A DNA stretch of 64,000 nt from Theocolax elegans. Lineage: Eukaryota > Arthropoda > Insecta > Hymenoptera > Cerocephalidae. The notes under the pieces were generated by a model, which worked only from the letters and a program-made list of their open reading frames with translations, was not told where the DNA came from and searched no databases. Below, piece after piece: positions 1 through 13,000 of this stretch (its first letter is position 1; each line of letters opens with the position of its first letter). The translations under genes and the position numbers were made by a program. The stretch lies in assembly GCA_026168455.1 (NCBI GenBank), contig CM047426.1, positions 78,643,986 through 78,707,985 of the forward strand, in the 5' to 3' direction.

Positions 1-325
1 AATATGATGTGTTGAATTTTGTACAATTTTTATGGCGGATAATCTTAAAACTCTTGTAATTCTATATTCAAATGTTAAAGTTTGGCTTTAGATCAGTATT
101 TATCTAAAATTTAGTGATAGTTCATTGAAATCACGAATATTTACTGCAAACTTGATTATTCAAACTTTAACCTGCGGTATTAGTTAAATGTAAATATAAA
201 TCTCTTTTAAAGTAAGTTTAGAATCTAATTTAATGTTTATCAACGTTTTATCAATGAAATTACGCGACACATGAAAAGAATAAAAGATAGATAGCTAGAG
301 AAAAATTGCGCAATTTGGGTTTCAG
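1..325 (+). other. AT-rich sequence, probable intron
   Basis: No coding stretch seen. The segment ends in a splice acceptor (TTTCAG, AG at 324-325) directly before an open coding exon, so it is read as the 3' part of an intron of the gene whose last exon follows. The rest of that gene is outside the window. Confidence 0.45.
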
Positions 326-484
326 GGCCAAATGCCAGGTAGCACACCAACGGTAAACGGCACGGGAATCGGCATGGGACCGACGCGTGGTGGACCAGGT
401 GACATGAACAACAATGGGCTTTCAGGTCCTGGTCTTGGACCAGTCAAGACGGCTCCTATGTCGATGCAAGCTCCGACGAGCTGA
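326..484 (+). CDS. Terminal coding exon of a Gly/Pro/Met/Asn-rich protein (partial gene)
   Basis: A splice acceptor at 324-325 is followed by 52 open codons and a TGA at 482-484. The peptide starts GQMPGSTPTV and ends KTAPMSMQAPTS. It is rich in Gly, Pro, Met, Asn and Thr, without hydrophobic blocks or recognisable domain, like the disordered C-terminal tails of nuclear cofactors. A frame this compositionally regular, starting exactly at an acceptor in an AT-rich background, argues for a real exon. The phase is unproven because upstream exons are missing; the chosen frame is the one that stays open with sensible composition. I do not recognise the protein. An Ssdp/SSBP-like or similar cofactor tail is possible but not supported by any motif. 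The opposite-strand frame over the same bases is treated as a shadow. Confidence 0.6.
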   Translation, partial: GQMPGSTPTVNGTGIGMGPTRGGPGDMNNNGLSGPGLGPVKTAPMSMQAPTS

Positions 485-718
485 GAGGAGGCTGCGCCTC
501 CACTCAAGAAGCTCCGCTGCCTCGATGGCTACTGAACCGCGGATACTGCGATCTAGTACCGAATTTGGGACTGTGATGATCGAGTGGCGGGATCTACGTT
601 GTAAATACGAGTCTGACGGGAGAAAAGCCCGAGACAACGGCGAACATTGTTTTTTTGCATTTTTGTTGTTATCCACGGCGACATCGTGGCTTCCATATTA
701 TTAACGCCTATTATTACG

Positions 719-719
<1 letters not shown>

Positions 720-760
<41 letters not shown>
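720..760. repeat. (TAT)n microsatellite
   Basis: About 14 uninterrupted TAT/ATT units, followed by a short degenerate continuation to about 776. It produces artefactual Tyr-rich and Asn-rich reading frames on the two strands. Confidence 0.95.
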
Positions 761-762
<2 letters not shown>

Positions 763-841
763 AATTATTATTATTTTTTAAATTTATATACATACACATA
801 TATGTATACATGTATGTATGTGCAGTATATGTACATGTATA

Positions 842-876
842 TGTGTGTGTGTGTGTGTGTGCGTGTGCGTGTACGT
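842..876. repeat. (GT)n microsatellite, imperfect
   Basis: A GT run of about 20 bases followed by GC-interrupted GT units. It lies in the presumed 3' UTR. Confidence 0.9.
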
Positions 877-1410
877 ATGTACAAATATAAAGACACATGC
901 ATATGTGTACGTATATAACGTGCATTATTAATCGTCGTTATTGATTTTTTCACCCTTTATTCGATATAGATTGGTAAGGTGCAAAGACACGCGATTGTGC
1001 CATGCTTCGTCGAATTTTCGGACCTTCAGGCATCGCGCGCTGATTAAGTACTGATGATCGATCGTACAATTAATAGACGTATCGATGTCAGCGCTATTAT
1101 AAACATAAAATTTACATTCAATTGTGATCGACAAATCGATATATTTACCGATAATTAACGAGTCGTTTGCAAGTCTGAAGGTGTATTAGAGGAATTGGTT
1201 TTCCATACAGCTAATACCAAAGATTATAAAATAAGATAATTTGCCCTCGATATACGCGCTAAAACTCAGTTTCGTAAGACGCGTTATCAAAATTTTCGAG
1301 TTTCGAGAACTTAGCAGATCTAAAAAAAAAGCATGTAAAAAAATAAAGCATTTTCCTTTACTATTTCGGACCAAATACAAACAGTGAAATAATATTCCGA
1401 ATGAAATAAA

Positions 1411-4400
1411 AAACAAAATTTTTTAGTTTGGCCCTTTGCTTGCCGTGTACCGGGGCTTAGTCATAGCTTTACAGTAAAACCAAAAGAGAAACTACTTGTA
1501 CCAAAAGACCATAAACAGTTATCGAGCGACCGAGAGAGAGAGAGAGAGAGAAAAAAAAAGAAATAATAAGTACACAAGAGTGCAACGCGTATGTGTAAGT
1601 GTGATATTGAGTAATTGAAGTTAGAAGTAATCGACAGGTAATAAAAGAAAAAAACACAAGTATGATTGAAGGAGAAATTGTTGCGATTTAAATTTTATCT
1701 TGATTTCGATGAGGAAAAAAAATACGCGTGAGGAGTACATTATATGTGTGAGTCGTGAGCGCGAGTTAAACGAACGATTTGGAAATAAAATTGTATATTT
1801 CGTAAAAGCTGTATAATTTAGTACAAAGCATTTTACGGCGCATGTATAAAAAAAAAAGAACAGATTAATATTGCCGAAATGGAAGGCACGTTCTGCTCAT
1901 CGGCTCTGTATAAGAATAATATCCTTTATTCTACTTTCTTTTTTGTTAATCATCTGTATATATTGTCATAATTAGCGCACTATTGTTAGCATATTACGAT
2001 CGATAGGGTTCCATTACTATATGAAGAAAAAATACATTCTTATTAATACCTAAAAATTACCGTCTTACTTATTTTATACATCACCTATCATTTTCTTAAT
2101 ATAATAAGATTAATTGGTTTCAATTATCATTGCGAGTGTATGTGTTTGACATTTCCTTGTATTAAACTATGATTCATATTCAATTTATTGATTATACTAT
2201 ATGTAAATGTATTATAAATTAGTCACGAAGGTAAGTAATTGATGAAACGTTATTTTTAATCAGTTTATTAATTAACTACCTAAAAGAATTTAAATGAAGC
2301 AATAGTGTTTTACAAGCAATACATTATTATTTATTAAACGGTTAAATTTACATTATTCTAAGTATTTTTATCACAAAATATTATTTTAATTTTACTTTCC
2401 GAATTTCGTTATTCTGTTTGAAATATGTAAAATTTGTTTATCAATATATAAATTATTATACCAAATTTCAAATAATTGTTGTTATTAGAGACAAAACCGA
2501 TCAATCGGGGAAAGGCGATCTTAAAATTGCTCGGCACTCGGAACGGAACGGAAAAGAGGAAGAAGGTAGGTACTTTCCGTTCGCCGAGTTTTAAGGAGTT
2601 TCAACGTCCCCATTATAAAGTCTTCACCAAACATAATAACATCTGACTCCGCGGTCTGGAAGACATTAGGGAAATGGCATTTCGCCCCCGTAAGGGCTAA
2701 ATCGGCCAAGTTCCCGAATATAAGCGAGACAAGGGCCCTGGTCCCGATACGTACCGTATATACCCCGTACTCGAAAGCGCCCTGTTATTGAGCGTATATC
2801 GGCACGAGGGGTACATTGATAGCTCGTCCGCGCGATTCTGCAGATTGCTTTTTACCCTGCCTTCTCTCCTCTCCTCTCCTCTCCTCTTCTCTTCTCTACT
2901 CTTCTCTTCTCTTTTTCTCCTCTCTCGCTTTCTTTCCATTTACTCTCTTTCCTTGTCGTCGATTGCGTTCTTGTCCCCTTGTCTTTTTCACTATTTCTTG
3001 CTCTTTTCGAGTTGCATAATCTTCAAGGGGTTCTTTCGACTTTTATACAAATACTTTTTCGTTTAATACGGAAATATATTTTTATTCGTATTTTAACTAT
3101 TTCAACATTAAATTAAATAACGCTACATATTTTTAATTATAACATACGCATACAAGTATTTTTTCAACGTATGCTTTTAACCAATTTTATTTAAATCGAA
3201 AAAAAAAACCTTTAAGTTTTTCTAGTCGAATTTTTAAATTCCAAAGATTTAATAATAAGATAAGGTTGGTAACGGAAAAAAAATCCACTATTTATACAGT
3301 TTCGATGAATTTAATTTTTTTGTATATTTTATGGTAAGTACGAAATTTAGAAAAACATTGTATCTTCTTTCGGACAATAATTTTTATTTGATTTCCACGT
3401 ATTACGTCTAGAATGCGACTTAAATATTAAAAAGAAAATATATATAAAATTCACGTTATCCAAGACGAAAATAAATATTCGAAACCATTCAATATTGCAA
3501 ACAATAAAATCTCATAAATCGAGATAAAAAATAGAATGAAAGTTTGTAATAAACTGAGACGCAGACGTTTGAGTGCTAAGCGAAGAAAAAAAGGCGTTCG
3601 CTCACATAAGTCCCGGACTTAAATGTTTTTCTTTATAAACTTGGCCCTCCCTTATGAGAGGAAGCGAGAAAAGAAGAGCGCGACGAGAGCCAGGAAAGAA
3701 TTTATTGAGTCTGTTATTGGGTTTCCTTCGATTACACGTTTGGCGTCGCCTCGTTCAACCTCCCCCTCCAATATATACGCATGAAATTTCGCTTACGTAT
3801 TCTTTGAACTCGCGCGCCCTGTGATCGCTTCGCTCGCTGCGCCTGTCTGTACGCGAAAGGGCTTTTTTATGAAAAAGAAAGGGAGAGAGAATGAGAAAGA
3901 GAACGAAGAGGAAAATACATAAAAGGAAAATGTCAGGAGAATGCTTAAGTGCCTGAACGATGCGCTCCTTTGGTCCTCGTAAATCAACAAATCGTGAAAT
4001 TTTATTGAAAGCGGCATGTGTGCTTTTGGAATTGGGTGAACTTTCGTTGAATCCATTTTTGGGCACGGCCCTTCACTTTAATAAGCACTTGCGCAATAAA
4101 ATGTTGTTATCAGTGCAGGATACTATAGATATAATGAAAATTTTTGCCCATTAAGTTTAATTGTATTCGTGAACGTAGTTTCTAAATTATCTATTCGAAC
4201 TTGACACATGAAATCGGTAAAATGAAAAGAAAGAAATTCCTCGGGACCTTAAGTAATTATTCAGAGCAAAGCATTAATCCAAGGGGTGAAGGGAGACCCG
4301 ACTGATTAATCCTTGGTAAGGCTCGGTTACCGCGAAGGATGACACCCTTATCACGAAATCTTTAATTCCGCGGCGGTCGAGGGGTCGTCGCGACTTCGTC

Positions 4401-7400
4401 ATTTGTCCCGCGCCTATGGGGAAATTGCCTCCGTTGATTTCATTTCGCGGTAGATTATTTTAAGCGCCCGACGGCTTTTTCACTTTCTCCCACTCCTATG
4501 TGTACGGTATCTCCCCCGCAAGTGTGTGGCATGATTAATGCGATTTTTCAGAGGGCGACCCCTACGTCGTATGTGCGCACGTATGAGCGCGGAATCCAAT
4601 TTCGGCGTCTCTACGGCTGGATGAATTAACTTTTCTTATCGGCGAGCGTCTTTTGCCTGGCTCTTTTTTTTCGTTAGATCGATGTCGTTATTATGAAAAT
4701 TTATGCGGGTTTTCGTATAGGTTTTCTCTGCTTCTTTTTCTATACCACTTGAGTTTCATTTCTTTATGTTTTGTCTTTTCTAAATTTTATGCGGAAGATG
4801 CGCTCGGATTCTGGAGAAGTTGTTACAAGTTAAATACACAAAGGGTCTTTCTGCGTTAGATATCGTGATTTTCGAATTGTAATTTCGTTGGGGTATTTAA
4901 TGTGCTAGAAATGATTCGTACGTATTTATGATTCTTTTGGGGTTTCATCATTATATTATATAGTAGTACATTATGGAGTCGTTTAATAAAAGGGGAAATT
5001 GTCCTATATCAATTGATACTATTTGCTATTGAATTTTTAACTCGCTATCTATAATTTTTTATGAATTTATTTAAAATTTGATGTAAAAAAACTAAATAAT
5101 TGTAATTTGGACGAAATATTAATCCAATTAAAGTTACGAACGTCATATACTTTTTAAATCTAAAACTAATTTATATAGCAAGTAAAAGTAGATCATTTAA
5201 AATATTTTAATAATACATTATAACAGTTAAAAAATAATATCGTCGTTGAATGTAATAAGTAAATAGACCTATGATTTTTCTTTCTTTTATTTGAAACTCC
5301 TCTTACATAAGTACTTGAATAACACAAATAGATACCTTATTGATTTACTAATTAAATAAAAGTGTACACTCGACGAGTAATTTAAAACCGTGGAATAAAC
5401 GAGATATGTTAAATCCACCGAAACTGAAACCATCGAGCCGTATAGTGCCTAGGTGAAAGCAAGTTATTCAATACAGTTTCCAAAACTCGGAGAATGAAAA
5501 CGATGCATCCTCCATACAAAGAACATTTCAATTCACGCGTTGGCGCATCACTCGAGTCTATAAACGCACAACGAACCTCGGACAAACGGTCCTCGAAATT
5601 TCACCCGGAGTTTGACCGAGACGCGAGCTTCCGTTACGGAAGTCGCAGTCGCCTGCCCCTTTTTGTCGCTCTCGAAAGGAGCGGGTTGAAATTCTGGGGT
5701 TATGGGCCGAACATCCTTCGCGCGCGGCTCGTATTTCAAAATTTATCGCTCGAAAGAGGGTGAACTCGGCCTTTCTTCCCATTTTGATTCGCAACTTTTC
5801 CTTCCTATATCCGTGGCAAAGTTGCAACTGTTTCTTACTTATTGACTGGGCAGCTTAATGTTTATTTTTAGATGGATGACCTTTTTTTTAAATGCTTTAA
5901 ACTTTGAAATAATCCAAGTTTTTAAAGGAAGAAGGAAATTCAAAGCATTCGAGAGATACTCTGATGTCTACTTTACGATAATGAGGAATATTAAAAAGTC
6001 ATTTTCAATGGTTATTACAAATAAATATATTATTTTATACTATTAATTATATATCTTGTTTTAAAATAATATATAAACATTATGTTTTTTTAATGAATTC
6101 GATTATTTAATATATTTCATTCTTACGAAGCCGAACGACAGAGCTTATTTAATATTTTATATTATTCGTCCTAAATTATTCATACAATATTAGAAATAAC
6201 GTATTGAATAAGATGTAATTAAAGTCGTTAATTTCTTAAAAAGAGATTTTTAATTGTAATCATTAATTAGTATAGAAAGTTTAAGGTAAACATTTGCGTT
6301 GCGTTTTATAATATTTTTTCCGTGCACAACTAATAGATTTTTTATTTTAAATTGGGTAAATATCGGAAGTAAAATACAATAAATCTGCAATGTATATAAT
6401 AGGATCCATTAATTCTAGAAAAGCTTTCAAAACTGGCGCCCGTTTGCGAAATCCATTAGGCCGCGATGGCCAAAATAGAAGAATTGAGCTTGCACTTTCC
6501 ATTTACACGTATATAATATCCGTCGTTTCTGGTGTCTTCACTTAAAAGGATGGAAGCGTAAGTGACGTGCAATAAAAGGCTCGTTATTACAAAGAAACTC
6601 ACTGCCAAAAAGCAAATGTCTTTTACGATTGTCACATTTTACTATGGAATTTCGATAAACACTTACTTTATTCAAATAATTGAGAGTGCTAATACTCGAG
6701 GTACCTATTTACATTTTTTTAATGCTTTTATGTACTTGTTTAATAATTTATAATTAGGACATTGTGAGTATATTCTTTGCAAAATGCCAAATGTAATGTT
6801 ATAAATAATGCTGGTGCGAATTACACTCATTTATAATATATATATATAGACAGCAACAAATGTTACTGTTCATTTAAAATAATATTCATAAAAATTAAAT
6901 GATTATGAAGATTTTAAAGATTTAAATATTTAAACATTTTATAAAACGAAGTTTAAGTGTTTAATTTTAAATGCTTGTTTAAGGCTATACATAATTCACG
7001 AAGCTTTAATAATTTAACAAATAGGATTTGACTATTCAAGCAATTATTGAATTGTTGAAATACTAATTAGTTATTTTATTAGTGATTCACATACATAAAT
7101 GATATTTTGAATATTCGAGTATGATTTTAAACAAAGTGAATAATTCGAAATCAAATATAAAAAATAATCTTTTTAATACTTTAAATCTAAATTCTCTATT
7201 TTTTCGTGCTTTAACGAAAAGCGTATAAATATATTATGTTATAGTAATCATTTTTCTCTACATTAAAATCGATAATAAAAGAAAAACGATAAAACGTAAA
7301 TCGAAAAGTAATGCATTTGAATCATACGAAATTTCATTAACTTATCGATAATCCACAAAAGAAACGCGTTGAGGAAAAAAAAGTATCAATATCGATATCG

Positions 7401-10400
7401 ACGTATCTTACGTATCGATAAGAAAGAATAAGAAAGCAACCCGGCGAGCACAAACACGCAAACATAGGAGGAAATCAGGCGCTTCCCCGACTGGCAAAGG
7501 CATTTACGAGCTCGGTGAGTCTTACGTTCGCAGGAACGGCTGGTCCAGAGAATGGCGATGCGGAGATAGCGCGGATCATCCTAGAATTTTATGGGGGGTA
7601 GAGGCAAGAGGGTATGTTCTGCCAAACTTACTCCAACCTCCTTTCTTATACGCCTGTCGTCAAGTGTCTTCTGTCGTGGATGAGTGCACTTACTTAACGT
7701 TCACCTTCTTAATGTAATGTTATTTTCAACGATTTTCTAGCTAGTGCGTATGTCATTGAAACTTTAACTTTTAAGACTATAATGTGTCATTGATTCATCT
7801 TATTAAATAACTTAAATATTGTTATCATTAATTATAAAGCATTTTGTTAAGATAAAGACGCAGATAATTCGATTATACGTGTTACATTACAAATATTCTC
7901 ATGTTTTTTTACAAAATATTAGTATCAATTCTTTTGCATTAATAAACACTAACAAATTTTTTATTTTGTGTACTGCACGTACCTATAATTATACCTAGAT
8001 TATTTCATGCGTAAGCTATGTACTAACCAGATATACCCTCGTATCTACCAGTTTAAAATTTCAACTGTGTAACCAATTGTGGACTTATTTTTTAAAACCA
8101 TTGGCGTACCAAATCAACAAATTAATTATGCAAATTTTTGAAATATTTATTATCATCTTTCATGCCATTAGTCTTCTTCAGATCGATAAAGAAATTAATT
8201 TTAAATTATATCTATAGTTCTCATCGTTATTAAATAATTACGTGAGTAAGTTCAAAATTGTTATTACACGAAGAAAAATGTTATATAAAAAATTATTATG
8301 TGATTAAATAATTCAGAAGCAGCCTTGACAAATTACTAATCTGACTATTTTTTGTAGGAAAATTCACTATGGATTTATTTTAATTTACTATGTGTCTAAT
8401 AAATTTTCTTACAAATAGTAGTAACTTTAATATAAATACGTATTAATTTTTATGATTAATCAACTCATTTTCTCGATTATCCCATTAACTTTTATTCTAC
8501 CATCTTTTTCTCCGCGTAGAATATTTGATAATTGATATACACACTGGAATATAATAAATAATAACAATGAATGTACCAATTTAACAACAATTTAATAATT
8601 AACTGTACTATTTTATAAGAATATTTATACTATCCTTTCGTTTGCTTATGTTTCAGCGACCGAGCGAGTCACGTATGTCATTCATCAAAATACAAAAATA
8701 TATAATATTTTAGAAACATTTCGAGGCATCATTAATAAGAAAAAGCGACCACATCCTCACCGCGTTAAATTTTGAACCATCTGCAGTTCGAATGACAAAA
8801 ATGATCTACTGGCCTTTAGGGACCGAGAGAGTTCTTTTCTATCTAACCACACAGTTCTTCCCTGACGGTTATTTAACTCTCATAGTATAAAACATCGAAA
8901 ACGAGATTTCGTAAAAACCGGGTGCCTGGGTCAATCCCCTCATAAATCCAGTGATGCGCGCACATATATAATGTATCCAACGAGGAAAAACAAATATATA
9001 CGCAAATGGGATGCGCGTACGTGCAGGACATCCTTTTGTTTCCCCGTACGAAGATGGAACTTAAATAAGCAGCTGATTCTCCGACTTTCCGATGAATACA
9101 ACACGGGAATAGATTTTTTTTCTCATCTCTTGCATGATTAATTTGCGCAACCTGAATACGTCGAAGATAAGGGAGAAATTTTGAACGGCGAGTGGGTGTA
9201 TTGGTGGATGAGTTTGAATACCCATGTTGACGATTACAATATTTATTATAATATTTAGAACTACAAACGAGCTACTTTGGATTGATTATTGAAGGTATTG
9301 GTTTCAGTAAGAAATAGCAAATACTTTGTGGGATACAGCAAGTACAACATAAATGGACATTTGAACAGGCTTTAGTCTTTATTATTATAATAATTGATTA
9401 TATTGATTGTTTTATAAAGTTTATTAAAGTTCTCATTCTCAAGTTACAAGTAACGGTTTATAATTAACTGTATCTTAACTGTATCGTAAAAAAGGATCAC
9501 CGTGGTGAAACCAACTCGAAAATCGAAGAACAAAAGTCAGCCTCACTTTCCAGCCTGGCCATACCCAAACACTCCGCGAAAAAAATAAGAAGCACAAGAA
9601 AGTAGAGGGAGTTGAGAACGAAAGCGAGGGAGTACAAAGAGAGGCGAATGGTTATAAGAGGACACAGGGGTAGGCGGGGTGGCTTGCTCGGCGGAAAAGC
9701 TTGGGGGTATCCCGCGGACGCGCGCAAAGCAAATCCCCGTCAACCGCATTCAATTACGATGTTATCGCGAATACAGATGACGGTTATTTCCTTCGGTACA
9801 CCCCATACATAACCGGCGAGCATCGCCTCTCCTCTTACTTGCCGAGGCCATAATGGGGCCGACCGTCCGCGTGATTGTTTTGGGATGTATGAGACGATGC
9901 CTCGGATAAAGGCGCGCCAATTTTTTTTCTGCTCCCCTTTTATGCTACGCTTCGAGATGAGTGACTGAACCTTTCGTGACGCTCTTCTCTCTCTCTTTTT
10001 TCCAGAAGAGAGATGCGTGGGGTGATCAAAATTTGACGGTTGATCCGAAAAGGCAAACTTGCGCTTTTGTGACAGAGTTTACGGATTTTTTTTTAAGATG
10101 GGTATTTGCTTGGTAATACGATACCAATACCATTTCAACATTTTCTTGCCTTTCGATTTATTTTGAAAAATACGGTTTATTTTACATACGTTAAAAAAAA
10201 TTTAACATTTATGTGAAATGTTGAAGTTGTTTGTTATGTTACTCCACCTATTTCAAATGTTAATCAACGTGGAAATACGCGTTAACCTATAAAAAAACGA
10301 CAAAATAATAAATGGTAAATGTGTGTTTTAATGTGTTCAATTAATTTAGTACATCAATTATTTCAAAAAATATGTTCGGTAAATAATTCGACTGAACGTG

Positions 10401-10928
10401 GTTATTCATTAAATAGAATTGATGTTTACAAAATAAAGGTTCATTTAAATAACAAAACTTTTTTTTTGTGCAAATTGTTACAATCGAATGTCTCAATGGA
10501 ATAAAATATAAATTTACAAAGTCAATTGATTTCAATGAACGGCGGAAACATGCACCACACTGATTTTTAAATAAGTTTATTGAATAATAAAAGTAATAAT
10601 AGCTGGGCGTATATACGTAACTGTAAAATTCATCAAAAAGGTATCGAATAATTGATTTTAAGAGATAATCCGAACATTGGACAACGGTAAGTTCAAAAAA
10701 CGTTTTAATGGACCTAAAATATTCACAAGCTTCTGAACGCGATAGGGTGGTACATTTTGATTATTTCGAAGTGATACAAAATAATTAAAATATGGTTTCC
10801 ATTTCTATTGAATATAATTAACTAAAGCAACAACTATTAATACGTGTTGGCCAGTTATATCTACAACGTTACGACGCACAACAAAAAATCATCGGTATAT
10901 CGATACCTATAAAGTACATAGAAAACAA
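1411..10928. other. Gene-poor intergenic sequence with GC-rich islands
   Basis: No convincing coding sequence on either strand; the short frames present lack domains and overlap low-complexity DNA. AT-rich stretches alternate with GC- and CpG-richer blocks at roughly 2500-2860, 3560-3840, 4220-4640, 5400-5830, 7380-7690, 8640-9110 and 9480-10080. The block near 4280-4310 contains two TTAATCC motifs with mirror-like flanks, resembling K50-homeodomain sites. A pyrimidine tract (CTCTC/CTTTT units) occupies about 2862-2935, and a GA run lies at 1530-1552. The islands may be conserved regulatory DNA, which cannot be shown from one genome. Confidence 0.5.
2862..2935. repeat. Pyrimidine-rich simple repeat (CTCTC / CTTCT units)
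   Basis: Short CTCTC and CTTCT units alternate for about 70 bases. The Arg/Lys/Glu-rich frame on the other strand is a product of this composition, not a gene. Confidence 0.85.
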
Positions 10929-11009
10929 CCCGCGTGGAAAAAATTTGTTTGGAAAACCATTGGAAAAGTTATTTGGGAAATTCTTTGCAAAATCGTAGCT
11001 AATGAGCCG

Positions 11010-11595
11010 CACTGAGAAAAGAGATTCTTTGAGTCAAAGAATATTTCTTAATTGTTAAGAAATGTGGATTAGAATACGGCGAAAGGCACATGTCTTAACT
11101 ATTAAGAATTCAGTGACTTGAATTTTTGGTTAAAAGCGATTATATAATTTTGTCTTAATTAAAACATTCTTTATTAATAGGTAATAAATGAAATATTATT
11201 ATTAATATAATGCATCATAAGGGTAATCTTTTCACGCTCCGCTAGAGGGAGTCAACGACTTTTTGAACTTCATAGTAAATATTATGCATTAATGATATAA
11301 GTATGTCTACCTAATTCTCGTATATTGGCGTAATTAAATATATTTACTAATTTGACTAAACGAATGTGTTCAGTATGATCTGAAAGTATATTCCTTACGT
11401 TAATAATAATCTTAACTTTATAAATAAGTTTAAAATTTATATCTATTAGTAAACAATATTAGGTTTCAAATGATTACTTTTTTATTAAGGAATATTTCTT
11501 AATAGTTAAGAAATTGACATTTGTCGCAAAGTAAACATTTTAAGACAATGGCAAATACACCATTTCTTTGAAGCAAAGAATTACTTTTCTCAGTG
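11010..11595. mobile_element. CACTG..CAGTG MITE, 586 bp, nested in the left arm
   Basis: The element begins CACTGAGAAAAGAGATTC and ends with the inverted form ending TTTTCTCAGTG. Subterminal palindromes built on TTCTTTGAGTCAAAGAA and TTTCTTAATTGTTAAGAAA occur near both ends. The opposite arm of the enclosing element (near 13302-13314) lacks it, so the empty site reads GAGCCGGAGC. The insertion is flanked by CG on both sides, giving a 2-bp target duplication. CACTG termini with 2-3-bp duplications are known for the CMC (CACTA/Mirage/Chapaev) group; that assignment is inference. No coding capacity. Confidence 0.75.
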
Positions 11596-11718
11596 CGGAG
11601 CAAGAATTATCTCATGGTTTTCCCACTATATTATTTGCATTACTTTATATAGAATATTCATTGTAATAACATTGCATTTTTTAAAAACCAATTTCCCATA
11701 AAAATCCATGAATTAAAA

Positions 11719-12250
11719 AAAATTGCTTTTTCATTAAAAATATAATTTTCATTTGGAAATTATGGTATTTTTTTAAAATAAAATTTCTTTGTAAATCCGA
11801 AAATTTCCCATAAATTTTTCAAGATCCTGAAATTCTAACTTTTTAAAAAAAAAAAAATTTCCATTGGAAAATCATGGCATTTTTTATATCAGATTTATCG
11901 TAATTCTTATAAATTTCTCATGAAACTTCAAGAATTAAAGAAAAATTGCTTTTTCATTCGATAAATACTTTTCATTGGGAAACTATAGTATTTTTTTAAA
12001 TCAAAGTTTTCAAAATTTTCCTATGAATTTCTCAGGTTTTAGAAATTGTTATTCAAACAATAATATCCATTGAGAAATTGTGGCATTTTTATGTGTCGAT
12101 TTTCTGGATGTGCTTAAAATTTTCCTATGAAACTCCAAGGAGTTATAAATGACTGCTTTTTCAATAAATAATAATTTCCATTAGGAAACTATGAAATTTT
12201 TTAATGCAATTTTTTCGAAATTACAAAAATGTCCCTTAATTGTCCTTTAA
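11719..12250. repeat. Five degenerate repeats of about 105 bp
   Basis: Units begin near 11719, 11833, 11940, 12043 and 12146. Each has an AAATTGCTTTTTCATT-like start, a middle like TTTCCATTGGAAAATYATGG, and an end like TTCCYATGAAWTTYTCAAG. They form the inner left arm of the foldback-like element. Matching inverted units appear at 13001-13200. Confidence 0.65.
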
Positions 12251-12899
12251 TATGTTTTCTACGTAAACGAATTTAGAGTTTACGTATGCAAAAATGTCGA
12301 GATTTTCTATTGACGGATTTCTTACGGCTTGGAAGGTTTCTGTTATTGGTCCTTCTAGAAAAAATAATTTTGGGTGCTCTGTTCTAATTAATTCATACGA
12401 ACACACCGGAATTTGTCCTAAAGTCGTAAAAGCAAAGGTTATCTCGCTCGATTCCATTACATATACCGGATGTTGCTCATTGCCTTGTTCTACAACTTTA
12501 TTAACATAACCCGCGTATAATTCTGAGTATTTACTGCGTTCGCATGCCTGTACTGGTAACCTATCCCAAAAGGCGTACCCTGCTTCTACGTCAATACAAT
12601 CATCTTGATTAAACTTACAGCGCGTACCGGATCGTAAAATAACCTCGTTAGCATTTAAGTTTACCGGTGCATAGTAATCCCTTAAGTAATGGTAACATAG
12701 CCCGTGACTATAGCATCGTCAAAAATACCATATGGATCCGCGTACATTCCTGCGTTACTACAATCTCCTGCTTGATCTACCTTTCCAACAAACGTCATTG
12801 GGTGGACAATCGATCCGTTCAGTTTTAAGTTACTTATTACTTCGTCTCGTACTCGGTGTGCGCGGTATACATGCATTCTATTACATTCTTCCCTAGAAA
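12236..12899 (-). pseudogene. Chuvirus-like glycoprotein gene fragment (endogenous viral element)
   Basis: The minus strand encodes the N-terminal and middle part of a glycoprotein of the type found in chuviruses (Jingchuvirales) and in insect LTR elements that acquired it. Visible traits are a conserved Asp/Pro/Tyr/Gly segment before a Val/Thr-rich strand, regularly spaced cysteines, an acidic Cys-containing loop followed by an aromatic Phe-Trp pair, and a Tyr-Val-Asn-Ser-rich segment near the end. The frame is broken once, near 12686, by an apparent one-base loss. It ends at 12236 exactly where AT-rich arm sequence begins, so the C-terminal half, including any membrane anchor, is absent. 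The 5' side runs into the assembly gap. Such glycoproteins mediate cell entry in the virus; this copy cannot make a complete one. The family call rests on remembered conservation patterns and on its similarity to the copy at 39180-40233. Confidence 0.7.
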
Positions 12900-12900
12900 T

Positions 12901-13000
12901 NNNNNNNNNNNNNNNNNNNNNNNNNNNNNNNNNNNNNNNNNNNNNNNNNNNNNNNNNNNNNNNNNNNNNNNNNNNNNNNNNNNNNNNNNNNNNNNNNNNN
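12901..13000. other. Assembly gap (100 N)
   Basis: Exactly 100 unknown bases, the usual placeholder for a gap of unknown length. It lies between the two inverted arms, where a hairpin would hamper assembly. Reading frames drawn through it are meaningless. Confidence 0.98.

Larger units (their letters stand above)
485..1410 (+). other. Probable 3' UTR of the preceding gene
   Basis: After the stop the sequence loses coding character and contains simple repeats. An AATAAA signal lies at 1405-1410 and another at 1784-1789; either could end the transcript. Extent is inferred only from these signals. Confidence 0.35.

Noticed and set aside
414..704. A 96-codon plus-strand frame and an 84-codon minus-strand frame
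   Set aside because: They overlap the better-supported terminal exon in other frames and have no independent coding signs.
655..953. Tyr-rich, Asn-rich and Cys/Val-rich reading frames
   Set aside because: They are direct translations of TAT and GT microsatellites and change identity with frame.
2697..3066. Arg/Lys/Glu-rich and Ser/Leu-rich frames
   Set aside because: Composition follows the CTCTC/CTTCT pyrimidine tract.
8160..8200. A CTGAAGAAGACT..GAAAG segment on the minus strand as another hammerhead
   Set aside because: Box and GAAA occur, but stem II does not pair and no stem III or cleavage triplet is present.
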